A stretch of 5,506 nucleotides of DNA from Acidobacteriota bacterium. Lineage in GTDB: Bacteria; Acidobacteriota; Terriglobia; Terriglobales; Acidobacteriaceae. Below are positions 1 through 5,477 of the stretch, piece after piece (position 1 is the first letter of the stretch; every line of letters starts with the position of its first letter). A program made the position numbers and the translations under genes. A model generated the notes under the pieces. The model did no database searches. It was not told the origin of the DNA and was given only the letters and a program-made list of their open reading frames with translations. Location of the stretch: NCBI GenBank assembly GCA_021811745.1, contig JAJZNH010000927.1, forward strand, positions 1 through 5,506, given 5' to 3'.

Positions 1-47
1 CGACAACGGCACAACGACAGTCCCGCATCGTTATAACTCGTTGTTCT

Positions 48-680
48 TTAGAGGCTCCTGAAGTCGATACACCCCAGGACGGCGGCGATCATAGCCTCGA
101 CGCCCATCGAGGAGTTCAGCAGCATTTGGTAGAGGCTTCGTGCGGACCAATCCTGCCCATAGTACCTTCGAATCACAGCGGCTCGGTTCTTGTCGAAGTT
201 GGCCAAGTACTGGGCGGCGTGTTGGGCCTTGGCGGGGAAGGCGGCGGCAAACCACTCGCGCTTGGTCTTGGCCGTGGCATAGACGAAGATGTGGAAGCAC
301 TCCGGCCGGCCAGCCAGGGCGCAGGCCGCGCCGCGACCCACGAGCACGCAGTGCCCCTCTTGGGCCGCGGCGAGAATTTCCTTGCGAATGAGCGCATACA
401 TGCGCTCACAGTCGAAGGCTCGTGCCTCGGTATCTGGAGCCGGCGCATATACGGGATCTTGCCAGAGGATCTTGCCGTATCGGTAGTACCAGGGATCGAG
501 CCGTTCGTCGAAGCGGGCGGCTGCATTTGGGTCTACGCCCGCGATGCGGGCGGCGCCGGAGATCAACTCGGAGTCGACCAGCCGCCAGCCCAGGCGGCGC
601 GCGAGATCGTGGGCGAACTCACCGCCGCGCGAGCCGTACTCGCGTTCCACGGTGATCACCGTGACGGGTGTATGCACCAT
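48..680 (-). CDS. Cytidylate kinase-like family protein
   Basis: A 210-residue protein that looks like the cytidylate-kinase-like family (AAA_33/Cytidylate_kin2 type), P-loop-related proteins presumed to bind nucleotides in the cytosol. Visible marks are the N-terminal strand and glycine loop 'TVEREYGSRGGEFAHDLARR' (about residues 10-29), where the classical GxxGxGK[ST] of true CMP kinases is replaced by GSRGGE without the usual lysine. Next come 'GWRLVDSEL' (31-39), the central 'VGRGAA' (114-119), and the C-terminal 'DKNRAAVIRRYYGQDW' (163-178) followed by LYQMLLNSS. The length fits the family. The ATG at 678-680 is preceded by GGAGGT, 11 nt away, which is a rather long spacing. The stop is TAA at 48-50. 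It lies 144 nt after the envelope-stress operon on the same strand, so co-transcription is possible but not shown. The substrate is unknown, and it should not be called the housekeeping cmk. Confidence 0.85.
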   Translation of the reverse strand: MVHTPVTVITVEREYGSRGGEFAHDLARRLGWRLVDSELISGAARIAGVDPNAAARFDERLDPWYYRYGKILWQDPVYAPAPDTEARAFDCERMYALIRKEILAAAQEGHCVLVGRGAACALAGRPECFHIFVYATAKTKREWFAAAFPAKAQHAAQYLANFDKNRAAVIRRYYGQDWSARSLYQMLLNSSMGVEAMIAAVLGCIDFRSL

Positions 681-691
681 TCGAAAGATAG

Positions 692-697
692 ACCTCC
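692..697 (-). promoter_or_regulatory. Ribosome binding site of the kinase-like gene
   Basis: GGAGGT on the minus strand, 11 nt before the ATG at 678-680. The core is strong but the spacing is longer than the usual 5-9 nt. No in-frame ATG, GTG or TTG closer to the core gives the conserved N-terminal strand, so this start is kept. Confidence 0.6.
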
Positions 698-741
698 GCG
701 GACAGCCGACGCCCGGGAGACGCCGTTACCCCCGCGAGTGG

Positions 742-775
742 AGCATACAACGTCAAGTGTAGAAAACGAAAGCGG
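742..775 (-). promoter_or_regulatory. Weak candidate promoter before the kinase-like gene
   Basis: The 144-nt gap between the DUF4097 gene and the kinase-like gene contains an AT-richer patch. On the minus strand TATGCT (742-747) could serve as a -10 element, but the sequence about 18 nt upstream is only T-rich. A TTGACG (751-756) sits too close to pair with it, and has no convincing -10 element at 17 nt. A 4-bp GCGG/CCGC hairpin (772-775 with 789-792) followed by a T-rich run could be a very weak terminator of the operon. Neither element is persuasive. Confidence 0.2.
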
Positions 776-824
776 CACAGCATAGATCCCGCACAGGCGC
801 ATCCGTATGGACCAGCCAGCAACT

Positions 825-2456
825 CTACTGCGTGACCGGTTGCGAAGGCATGGTCTGGGAGGGCTTGAGGCGAAGCGCATGAGGCGGAAGAGGAGACGGC
901 GCGGACTCGACAGCAGGCACAGGAGGCACGGCTGGAAAGGCCGGGCCCTTTTTGATGCGCACATCACCATTGTCGGCGCTCAGGTAAATTTTGGCCCGGC
1001 CCGAGCCGATGCGCCCGCTGACGGACTTGTCAATGTCGCCGGTGACGGCGAGGCCGTAGTCGGTAACGATGTCGCCGTTATGGGCGCGGCCCTGTACGGT
1101 GGCAGAGGCGTTGGGCGGCAGGGTGATCTGCACATCGCCTTTGCCGTTTCTTGCGTCGATGGAGTAGGGGCCAGCCGGCTCGATGGAGATCAGGCCGTCA
1201 CGGTCTTGGACGGCGGTGTCCCCGTAGATCTGGCTCAGGTCGATGTCCTTGGCGCGGGTGACGACATGCACCGCGCCCTGAGCCTCGACTACGCGCAGGT
1301 CGTCCGAGTCGAGGGTCATTTCGCCGGGCAGGGAGGCCAGTTGCAGATCGGTAACCGAGGTGTGCAGGTGCACCTGCCCGCTTACGTCCTCGATATGCAC
1401 AGCGCCGAAGATCTCGCCGTTCTGGATAAAGCTGCCTTTGATCTCGGAGATGGTCAGATCGTTGCAGTTACCATCAGCGGCGATGTTGCCATTTATCTGG
1501 TGGGCGGAGAAGTCATGTCCGCCACTGGCGAGATGCACGACGACAGGGCCAGTGATGGCGTTCAACTGGGTTTCCCCGTGCGGCGCATCGATGGTGACTC
1601 CGGCGTCGAGGCTGGCAACAGCCACATCCCCGCGGCCGGCGTTGATGGTGACTCTGGCTTTGCTGGGAACAGTCACCGCCAGATTCACCCGGCCGCGTTC
1701 GCTGCCGTTGGCTTTGACCACCACGGCGTTGCCATTCACGCTCACGGATGCCTTCTCATTATCAAAGATCTTCTGGGCCTCGGAGTCGGAGTTGGCGTAG
1801 GCGACCAGGTGGGCCTGGACCTGGATTTCGGGGCCACCATCGGCCGTCACGCTGACGTCGCCACGGGGATTCTCAATGTCAATGGCGGCATTGGCCGGGA
1901 TCGGCTCGCTCAGCGGCTGCTGATCCTGATCGTGTTCGGGCGGGCCGAAGAAGTTGAAGAAGCTGTTGCCGTTCTCCTGCCAGCCGCCCAACCACGGTCC
2001 CATCCCGTTCCATCCAGATGCGAAGATGCCCACGATGGCCAGGAGCACGAGCAGACCCACGAATCCGCCGCCACGATGCACGGGCGCACGCAGGCGAAGG
2101 TCGAGCGCCCACTCGCCGAGCAGGGCCAGACCGGCCACGATTAGCAGCAACGGCCACCAATGGCCGTACCAGGACCAGAACTGGGGGCCGGAGATGTGGC
2201 CGGAGTAGATCAAAAGTCCGACCACACCGATGGCCACCAGGATGACGGGACTGACGATCGAGGGCACACGGGGAACGGAAGAGCCTCTGTAAGCGGCTCT
2301 CCAGGCGTGGCGTTGCGCTTTCCAGGCCTCACGCTGTGCGCGCCAGGCAGCTTTCTGCTGCTCGCGGTAGATCCGCCATTGGGTTTTCGGATCGTAGGGC
2401 GGATAAGGAGGCGGCCCGCCAACTCCGGGAGGCGTGTTGGGAGGTGCGCTGTTCAT
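825..2456 (-). CDS. Membrane-anchored DUF4097-type beta-repeat protein with LiaI/LiaF-like transmembrane region
   Basis: 543 residues. The start is the ATG at 2454-2456, chosen because GAGGGAGG lies 6 nt upstream; the frame opens 10 codons earlier without such a site. Order of parts: a Pro/Tyr-rich N-terminus (residues 4-21); a basic Trp-rich amphipathic stretch (about 24-57) with three near-heptads AAWRAQR, EAWKAQR and HAWRAAY; three membrane helices at about 66-84, 100-116 and 131-148, the first two resembling the DUF5668/LiaI-LiaF-like helix pair; an Asn/Phe-rich linker; then about 300 residues (185-495) of short beta strands with recurring Gly-Asp turns such as NPRGDVSV, GRGDVAVA and NGDVRIKK, as in DUF4097 putative adhesin beta-solenoids; and a Pro-rich tail. 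Three helices after a basic N-terminus predict the beta domain outside the membrane. It is the last gene of the operon and overlaps the previous one by 4 nt (ATGA). A structural or envelope-stress effector role is inferred; no catalytic motif is visible. Confidence 0.88.
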   Translation of the reverse strand: MNSAPPNTPPGVGGPPPYPPYDPKTQWRIYREQQKAAWRAQREAWKAQRHAWRAAYRGSSVPRVPSIVSPVILVAIGVVGLLIYSGHISGPQFWSWYGHWWPLLLIVAGLALLGEWALDLRLRAPVHRGGGFVGLLVLLAIVGIFASGWNGMGPWLGGWQENGNSFFNFFGPPEHDQDQQPLSEPIPANAAIDIENPRGDVSVTADGGPEIQVQAHLVAYANSDSEAQKIFDNEKASVSVNGNAVVVKANGSERGRVNLAVTVPSKARVTINAGRGDVAVASLDAGVTIDAPHGETQLNAITGPVVVHLASGGHDFSAHQINGNIAADGNCNDLTISEIKGSFIQNGEIFGAVHIEDVSGQVHLHTSVTDLQLASLPGEMTLDSDDLRVVEAQGAVHVVTRAKDIDLSQIYGDTAVQDRDGLISIEPAGPYSIDARNGKGDVQITLPPNASATVQGRAHNGDIVTDYGLAVTGDIDKSVSGRIGSGRAKIYLSADNGDVRIKKGPAFPAVPPVPAVESAPSPLPPHALRLKPSQTMPSQPVTQ

Positions 2457-2761
2457 GATCGGCCTCCCTCGGAGCCGTCCTCGCAATCATGTGATTCAGG
2501 GACAGTAGAGGCTGTGGATGGGGTTCCCAAATCCTGAGGCGAGGCTGCCGGACCAGGTGCACCGGGATACAATCCCGGAGGATAGGGCCCGGCTGCCAAC
2601 GCGGCGCGCTCGGCCAGCTTGAACACTCCAATGAGGATCAGCAGCAGAGGGACGAACAGATCCCAATGGACCAGATGCGCCTGATGGAGCAGCGCAACGA
2701 CTCCCAGCAGCAGAAGAATGGACGGTCCCATGAGGCGGTGAATCATAAAATAGCGATTCAT
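2453..2761 (-). CDS. Small two-helix membrane protein, LiaI/LiaF-like transmembrane domain
   Basis: 102 residues. Two hydrophobic helices, at about 11-26 (MGPSILLLLGVVALLHQ) and 34-50 (DLFVPLLLILIGVFKLAE), are joined by a short 'AHLVHW' turn. This is the pattern of the DUF5668/LiaI-LiaF-like transmembrane region: Gly-rich helix, short loop, then W/F-xPLLLIxIG. A Pro/Tyr/Gly-rich stretch (GPYPPGLYPGAPGP) and an acidic, Ser-rich tail follow. The start is the ATG at 2759-2761, preceded by a perfect AAGGAGGT at 5 nt; the frame stays open upstream to 2830 but that part overlaps the gene before. The gene overlaps both neighbours by 4 nt (ATGA), so it is the middle of a coupled trio. No enzyme motif is seen. 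The likely role is as a membrane partner of the flanking proteins, inferred from the shared domain and coupling. Confidence 0.82.
   Translation of the reverse strand: MNRYFMIHRLMGPSILLLLGVVALLHQAHLVHWDLFVPLLLILIGVFKLAERAALAAGPYPPGLYPGAPGPAASPQDLGTPSTASTVPESHDCEDGSEGGRS
2463..2470 (-). promoter_or_regulatory. Ribosome binding site of the DUF4097-type gene
   Basis: GAGGGAGG, 6 nt before the ATG at 2454-2456, lies inside the last codons of the preceding gene. It decides the start in favour of MNSAPP over the upstream in-frame start at 2486. Together with the ATGA overlap it points to translational coupling. Confidence 0.8.
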
Positions 2762-3639
2762 TTCGGACCTCCTTGCGAATCTTGCCCGGAGTCGCTTCCC
2801 GGCCCATGGAGGCGATTGACGATCAACCAAACGCCCAACCCGATAAGTAGCAGCGGCCAGGTGAATTCAACCACCAGGCCAGAGAAGAGGTTCATCTGGC
2901 CCAGCAGGAACAGGACACCCAAGGCAATCAGCACTACAGCGGCGACGGGTTCCTTTCGCTGCCAATAGGCGGGCGGAACCGGCGGAACCGGCGGCGTAAA
3001 TCCGGTTGCGGGCGGCGCGCCAGGCCCCGGATAGGGCGGTTGCGGATAAGGATTTTGGTAGGGCGGTGGATGGGGCCCCGGATAGGGCGGCGGGTAGCCT
3101 CCGGCTGTGGGGCCCTGACCCGGCTGGCCTGGAGACGCTGGGCGGGTCCCTGGAACCGGCCCCGGGGCTGAATGGCCCGGATAGTGCGCTCTGCCGCCCA
3201 GATTCAGCCAGTTGCCGAGCTCGTTCAAACCGAAGGGATCCGGTAATGGCAGGCCTTCGCGGCGCGCCTTGGCGGTGTGAAAGGCCTCAAAGGATTGGTA
3301 GAAAATCCAGGCGGCGATGAACAAGCCGAAGATTGGGTAGTGGCCGGTCATGCTGACTAGGACGGCAAAGATGACTACGTGGATCAAGCCCTTGAAAAAC
3401 TGGCCGTTGTACATCGCACCCACGCCGGGAATGAATCCCAGGATCGCGGCCGCTGCGGGATTGGGCGCGCCCGGCTGAGGCGTGACAAAGGGCTGTTGAA
3501 AACTCTGCCAAGCCGCCCAGCAGGGCTCGCAGAAAATCTGACCACCCGGCGCGTTGCGCACACATGTAGCGCAGAGCGCCTTGCCGCAGTTCTGGCAAAA
3601 TGCAGTGGCAGTTACGCCGTTATGATTTACGCAGTCCAT
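2758..3639 (-). CDS. B-box-type zinc-finger membrane protein with Pro/Tyr-rich linker and LiaI/LiaF-like C-terminus
   Basis: 293 residues in four parts. First, residues 3-40 hold four metal-ligand pairs (C3/H6, C15/C18, C23/C26, C37/C40), the spacing of a B-box-like zinc ribbon. Second, residues 60-125 form a membrane region starting with the 'GFIPGVGAMYNGQFFKG' signature (68-84) and helices at about 85-97 and 102-117; a PGxGxxYxG turn of this kind is also seen in TM2-like small membrane proteins. Third, residues 154-225 are a disordered Pro/Gly/Tyr linker with repeated PPY and PYPGP units. Fourth, residues 232-248 and 257-274 form a helix pair of DUF5668/LiaI-LiaF-like type (IALGVLFLLGQMNLF, then WPLLLIGLGVWLI). 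The ATG at 3637-3639 has AAGGGGG at 6 nt. The gene overlaps the anti-sigma gene by 13 nt and the next gene by 4 nt. No enzymatic function is evident. A metal-binding cytosolic head tied to a membrane scaffold or sensor is inferred. Confidence 0.85.
   Translation of the reverse strand: MDCVNHNGVTATAFCQNCGKALCATCVRNAPGGQIFCEPCWAAWQSFQQPFVTPQPGAPNPAAAAILGFIPGVGAMYNGQFFKGLIHVVIFAVLVSMTGHYPIFGLFIAAWIFYQSFEAFHTAKARREGLPLPDPFGLNELGNWLNLGGRAHYPGHSAPGPVPGTRPASPGQPGQGPTAGGYPPPYPGPHPPPYQNPYPQPPYPGPGAPPATGFTPPVPPVPPAYWQRKEPVAAVVLIALGVLFLLGQMNLFSGLVVEFTWPLLLIGLGVWLIVNRLHGPGSDSGQDSQGGPK
2767..2774 (-). promoter_or_regulatory. Ribosome binding site of the small membrane protein
   Basis: AAGGAGGT, fully complementary to the 16S rRNA tail, sits 5 nt before the ATG at 2759-2761 and within the last codons (Gln-Gly-Gly) of the upstream gene. 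It fixes the start at MNRYF rather than at the longer frame's MVDRQ (2830). Confidence 0.85.
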
Positions 3640-4499
3640 TCTGTGCCCCCTTCCGAGATTGCCATAGCGGAGCCGCCGGAATGCGCGGACCGGTTCAGAA
3701 ACTTCAGCGATGCTTCGACAAAGTCAGTGGGTGCGCCGGAGGCCGGTATCGAAGCCGGGTTGCCCGACAGCTGCGGAGGTTGCACGCGGGAACCACCATC
3801 CTTCTGACCAGGATTCTTTTTGGATTCACCCGGTGCCGAGGGCTGCGCTTGATTTGGCTGCTGATATTCCTGGTTCTCGCTTTCACCTCCCGTGCCACCA
3901 CGCAGCTCGCGTATCCGCGACTCAATCTCATAGACAAAGCGAAGGTTGTCGTAATAGCGAACGATGGGGATCGAAGCCGTGTTCAACTGCCGCTCCATGT
4001 ACGCGCGCACGGCGGCCGGGCGCAGATCGGCAAGGCGGAGGCTGGTCAGGCGGACGCCGGTCAGATTGAGGGTAAGAGCGATGGAAAAGAAGGCCATCGC
4101 TGCCGTCATGACCAGGCGCGGCTCGGCAAAGCGCCGCACAAAACCGAAGAACCCCGGACGTTGCCACGCGGGAACGAAGCCGGGGAGGAGACCTGGCGGC
4201 ATAGAGAGCGTACCGCCGTTTCCCGCCAGCTCATGGGGCGCTGACTTTCCAGGTCCGGTCCGGGCAAGGATCTTATCCAGGAGCCCGGCCGGAATCTCCG
4301 GTTCCGGGGAGAGAAACTTCAACCACTCGCGGCCCTTAAGGGCCTCCTCGAACAACGCCGTGCAGGCCGGGCAGGTAGCCATATGGGCTGCAAAGGCCTC
4401 CTTATCCTCAGGCTTGAGCAGCCCATCCAGCTCATCGGCCAAAAGCATCTCCCACTGCCCGCAGGCTGGAGAACCCGGAATGTGCGTGCGCCCTGCCAT
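3627..4499 (-). CDS. Membrane anti-sigma factor with zinc-finger (ZAS) domain
   Basis: 290 residues. The N-terminal domain has the anti-sigma zinc motif H39-xxx-C43-xx-C46 (HMATCPAC), with C13 the likely fourth ligand, in the usual setting of a short helix 'LLADELDGLLKPEDKEAFAA'. Such domains wrap an ECF sigma factor and keep it from RNA polymerase. One membrane helix lies at about 129-147, preceded by the basic VRRFAEPR, so the zinc domain should be cytosolic and residues 150-290 outside. The outer part has a conserved-looking segment (about 150-200, LRPAAVRAYMERQLNTASIP...) and then a low-complexity Gln/Pro/Ser/Gly stretch. The ATG at 4497-4499 is 2 nt after the sigma stop, with GAGGTG at 8 nt. 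Adjacency to the sigma gene makes the partner assignment strong. The signal that releases sigma is not visible. No regulated-proteolysis site can be named with confidence. Confidence 0.9.
   Translation of the reverse strand: MAGRTHIPGSPACGQWEMLLADELDGLLKPEDKEAFAAHMATCPACTALFEEALKGREWLKFLSPEPEIPAGLLDKILARTGPGKSAPHELAGNGGTLSMPPGLLPGFVPAWQRPGFFGFVRRFAEPRLVMTAAMAFFSIALTLNLTGVRLTSLRLADLRPAAVRAYMERQLNTASIPIVRYYDNLRFVYEIESRIRELRGGTGGESENQEYQQPNQAQPSAPGESKKNPGQKDGGSRVQPPQLSGNPASIPASGAPTDFVEASLKFLNRSAHSGGSAMAISEGGTEWTA
3646..3652 (-). promoter_or_regulatory. Ribosome binding site of the zinc-finger membrane protein
   Basis: AAGGGGG lies 6 nt before the ATG at 3637-3639, within the 3' end of the anti-sigma coding sequence. 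It is purine-rich and less canonical than the two sites downstream. Confidence 0.55.
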
Positions 4500-4501
4500 G
4501 A

Positions 4502-5218
4502 CTACATCACCTCTCTTTTATTACGTTCTAACAAGCGCGCCAGTTCCGCACGGCCTCTGCTGATGCGGGACTTGACCGTCCCTTCGGGGATACCCAACAC
4601 CTGGGCGATCTCTTTGTAGTCCATGTCCTGAAGATCGCGGAGAATGACCGCCTCGCGCAGATCGGCGGAAACGTTGGCCAGCGCGTTCTGGACCATTCTT
4701 TCGAGCTCCTTGCGCGCCGTCATCTCGTGCGGCGACGGACCATCTTCGGTCAGCCGGTCGACGGGCCTCAGTCCCTCGTCGGTATCCCAGCCGTCATCGA
4801 GGGAAGCGGTAGCGCGCAGGTTGCGGGTGCGCCGGAAGTTGTCCACCAGGAGGTTACGGGTCATGGTGGCGATCCACACCGGGAGGCTGCCGCGGGTGGC
4901 GTCGAAGCTGGAGAGGTTGGAATAGATTTTGAAGAAGACTTCCTGGGTGAGGTCTTCGGCGTCGGCAACGTTTCCGGTAAAGCGGTAGCAGAGCGCGTAG
5001 ACACGCTTATGGTGCGTACGGACCATCTCGGTCCATGCGCCGGAATCTCCGTCCATGCAGCGGCGGACGAGTTGGGACCATTCGGTCTCCAGCTTGCAAC
5101 CCTCCACGCGCTTTGCCAGAAGCCCGGGCGCGGTGGTCACGGCCCCGGCGGCGTTTTCCTGCCTGGCCGACCCGTTGCGGCGGGAGGCGGCGTCACTTGG
5201 AGCCGCATCGCGCCGCAT
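4502..5218 (-). CDS. ECF-type RNA polymerase sigma factor (sigma-70 family)
   Basis: Extracytoplasmic-function sigma factor containing regions 2 and 4 only. Counted from the ATG at 5216-5218 (238 residues), region 2 includes 'GNVADAEDLTQEVFFKIYSN' (about 81-100) and the DNA-melting helix 'WIATMTRNLLVDNFRRTRN' nearby. Region 4 is about 180-230, with the helix-turn-helix 'YKEIAQVLGIPEGTVKSR' (201-218) that reads the -35 element. The stop is TAG at 4502-4504, 2 nt before the anti-sigma start. The start is uncertain. The frame runs up to a GTG at 5299, but an ECF promoter lies across that part. The ATG at 5218 has no clear Shine-Dalgarno. A CTG at 5090-5092 has GGAGGG at 7 nt and would give 196 residues, a usual ECF length, starting just where recognisable region 2 sequence begins. 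Residues 1-42 from the ATG are Ala/Arg-rich with no recognised domain. The family call is secure; the start is not. Confidence 0.93.
   Translation of the reverse strand: MRRDAAPSDAASRRNGSARQENAAGAVTTAPGLLAKRVEGCKLETEWSQLVRRCMDGDSGAWTEMVRTHHKRVYALCYRFTGNVADAEDLTQEVFFKIYSNLSSFDATRGSLPVWIATMTRNLLVDNFRRTRNLRATASLDDGWDTDEGLRPVDRLTEDGPSPHEMTARKELERMVQNALANVSADLREAVILRDLQDMDYKEIAQVLGIPEGTVKSRISRGRAELARLLERNKREVM
4508..4513 (-). promoter_or_regulatory. Ribosome binding site of the anti-sigma gene
   Basis: GAGGTG within GAGAGGTGATG, 8 nt before the ATG at 4497-4499, inside the last codons of the sigma gene (Glu-Val-Met). It supports coupled, roughly matched production of sigma and anti-sigma. Confidence 0.75.
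5090..5105 (-). promoter_or_regulatory. Shine-Dalgarno plus CTG: alternative sigma-factor start
   Basis: GGAGGG (5100-5105) is followed after 7 nt by an in-frame CTG (5090-5092). It is the best ribosome binding site near the beginning of the sigma gene. Initiation here would produce a 196-residue protein beginning (f)Met-Glu-Thr-Glu-Trp-Ser. CTG starts are rare, so this is a candidate and not the annotated start. Confidence 0.45.
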
Positions 5219-5278
5219 CGCAGGCGCCGCCCATTGAATCCCGCTCCAGCTTAAGGCTCCAACGCATTGCATGAACGG

Positions 5279-5307
5279 GAGTACGTAGGAAGTATGCACC
5301 CGGTTCC
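5279..5307 (-). promoter_or_regulatory. ECF-sigma-type promoter of the sigma operon
   Basis: On the minus strand, GGAACC (5302-5307) is followed by 16 nt and CGTACTC (5279-5285). This matches the general ECF promoter form: a -35 element with the AAC core, 16-17 nt, and a -10 beginning CGT (compare the TGAAAC-N16-CGTA form of Bacillus SigW). Transcription would begin around 5270-5274, about 55 nt before the ATG at 5218 or about 180 nt before the CTG at 5092. Its position just before an ECF sigma gene suggests autoregulation. Confidence 0.6.
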
Positions 5308-5470
5308 CACGGAAGAAAAGAGTACGAACGCCAGCCGGGGCACGGCAGCCGAAAGAGCTAAGCCCCGGACGAGGATCGGGGCACTTGGGAAGCCATGCTG
5401 CAACCGGACATCCCTAGTGTAGTCCGCCACAAATAGAATCATTTATAAAGCAGGGTCATCTCATACAGTA
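5308..5470. other. Divergent intergenic region
   Basis: No credible gene lies between the sigma-operon promoter and the divergent gene start; the short frames here lack ribosome binding sites. The part nearest 5430-5450 is AT-rich, with TAGAAT (5434-5439) and TATAAA (5444-5449) as possible plus-strand -10 elements for the divergent gene, but no good -35 element stands at 16-18 nt. A 5-bp inverted repeat CGGAC/GTCCG (5405-5409 and 5422-5426, 12-nt spacer) could be an operator. Confidence 0.4.
5335..5382. repeat. Nested inverted repeats, two competing hairpins
   Basis: GCCCCG(G) at 5362-5368 is complementary both to CGGGGC at 5377-5382 (6-bp stem, 9-nt loop) and to CCGGGGC at 5335-5341 (7-bp stem, 20-nt loop). 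The two pairings exclude each other. No T-run follows on either strand, so neither is a standard terminator. It lies upstream of the predicted ECF promoter. Confidence 0.4.
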
Positions 5471-5477
5471 GAGGTGA
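5471..5477 (+). promoter_or_regulatory. Ribosome binding site of the divergent gene
   Basis: GAGGTGA, 5 nt before the ATG at 5483-5485 on the plus strand. Core and spacing are canonical, which is the main reason to believe a gene begins here. Confidence 0.6.

Larger units (their letters stand above)
825..5307 (-). other. Five-gene envelope-stress operon (sigma, anti-sigma, three membrane proteins)
   Basis: Five genes run in one direction from one predicted promoter. Junctions are: sigma to anti-sigma, 2-nt gap; anti-sigma to zinc-finger membrane protein, 13-nt overlap; then two ATGA overlaps of 4 nt. Every downstream gene has its ribosome binding site inside the preceding reading frame. No room exists for internal terminators. 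The layout resembles known sigma/anti-sigma operons that also carry their target membrane proteins. Confidence 0.8.

Noticed and set aside
11..44. Inverted repeat ACAACGA/TCGTTGT after the kinase-like gene, as a possible terminator
   Set aside because: It is a 7-bp AT-containing stem with a 20-nt loop and no T-run after it on the minus strand, so it is too weak to call.
126..785. A 219-codon plus-strand frame opposite the kinase-like gene
   Set aside because: It is an antisense shadow with no domain and no ribosome binding site, while the minus-strand frame carries family motifs.
807..2144. A 445-codon open frame on the plus strand
   Set aside because: It is exactly antisense to the DUF4097-type gene, has no ribosome binding site and no recognisable domain. 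Its Gly/Asp/Val-rich composition is the mirror of the beta-repeat codons in GC-rich DNA. The minus-strand gene has a Shine-Dalgarno, operon context and clear protein features.
3030..3110. Repeated GGATAGGGCGG-like units as a DNA repeat or binding-site array
   Set aside because: They encode the Pro-Tyr-Pro-Gly units of the zinc-finger protein's linker, so protein-level repetition explains them.
3600..4563. Long plus-strand frames opposite the anti-sigma gene
   Set aside because: They are Arg/Pro/Ser-rich shadow translations with no motif. The minus-strand frame has the ZAS motif and a membrane helix.
5400..5426. GCAACC-N16-GTCCG on the plus strand as a second ECF promoter for the divergent gene
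   Set aside because: The -35 box departs from GGAAC, and the -10 overlaps the CGGAC/GTCCG dyad. It could easily occur by chance and nothing else supports it.
5251..5442. A 63-codon minus-strand frame upstream of the sigma gene
   Set aside because: It has no ribosome binding site or domain, and it overlaps the predicted promoter and hairpins.
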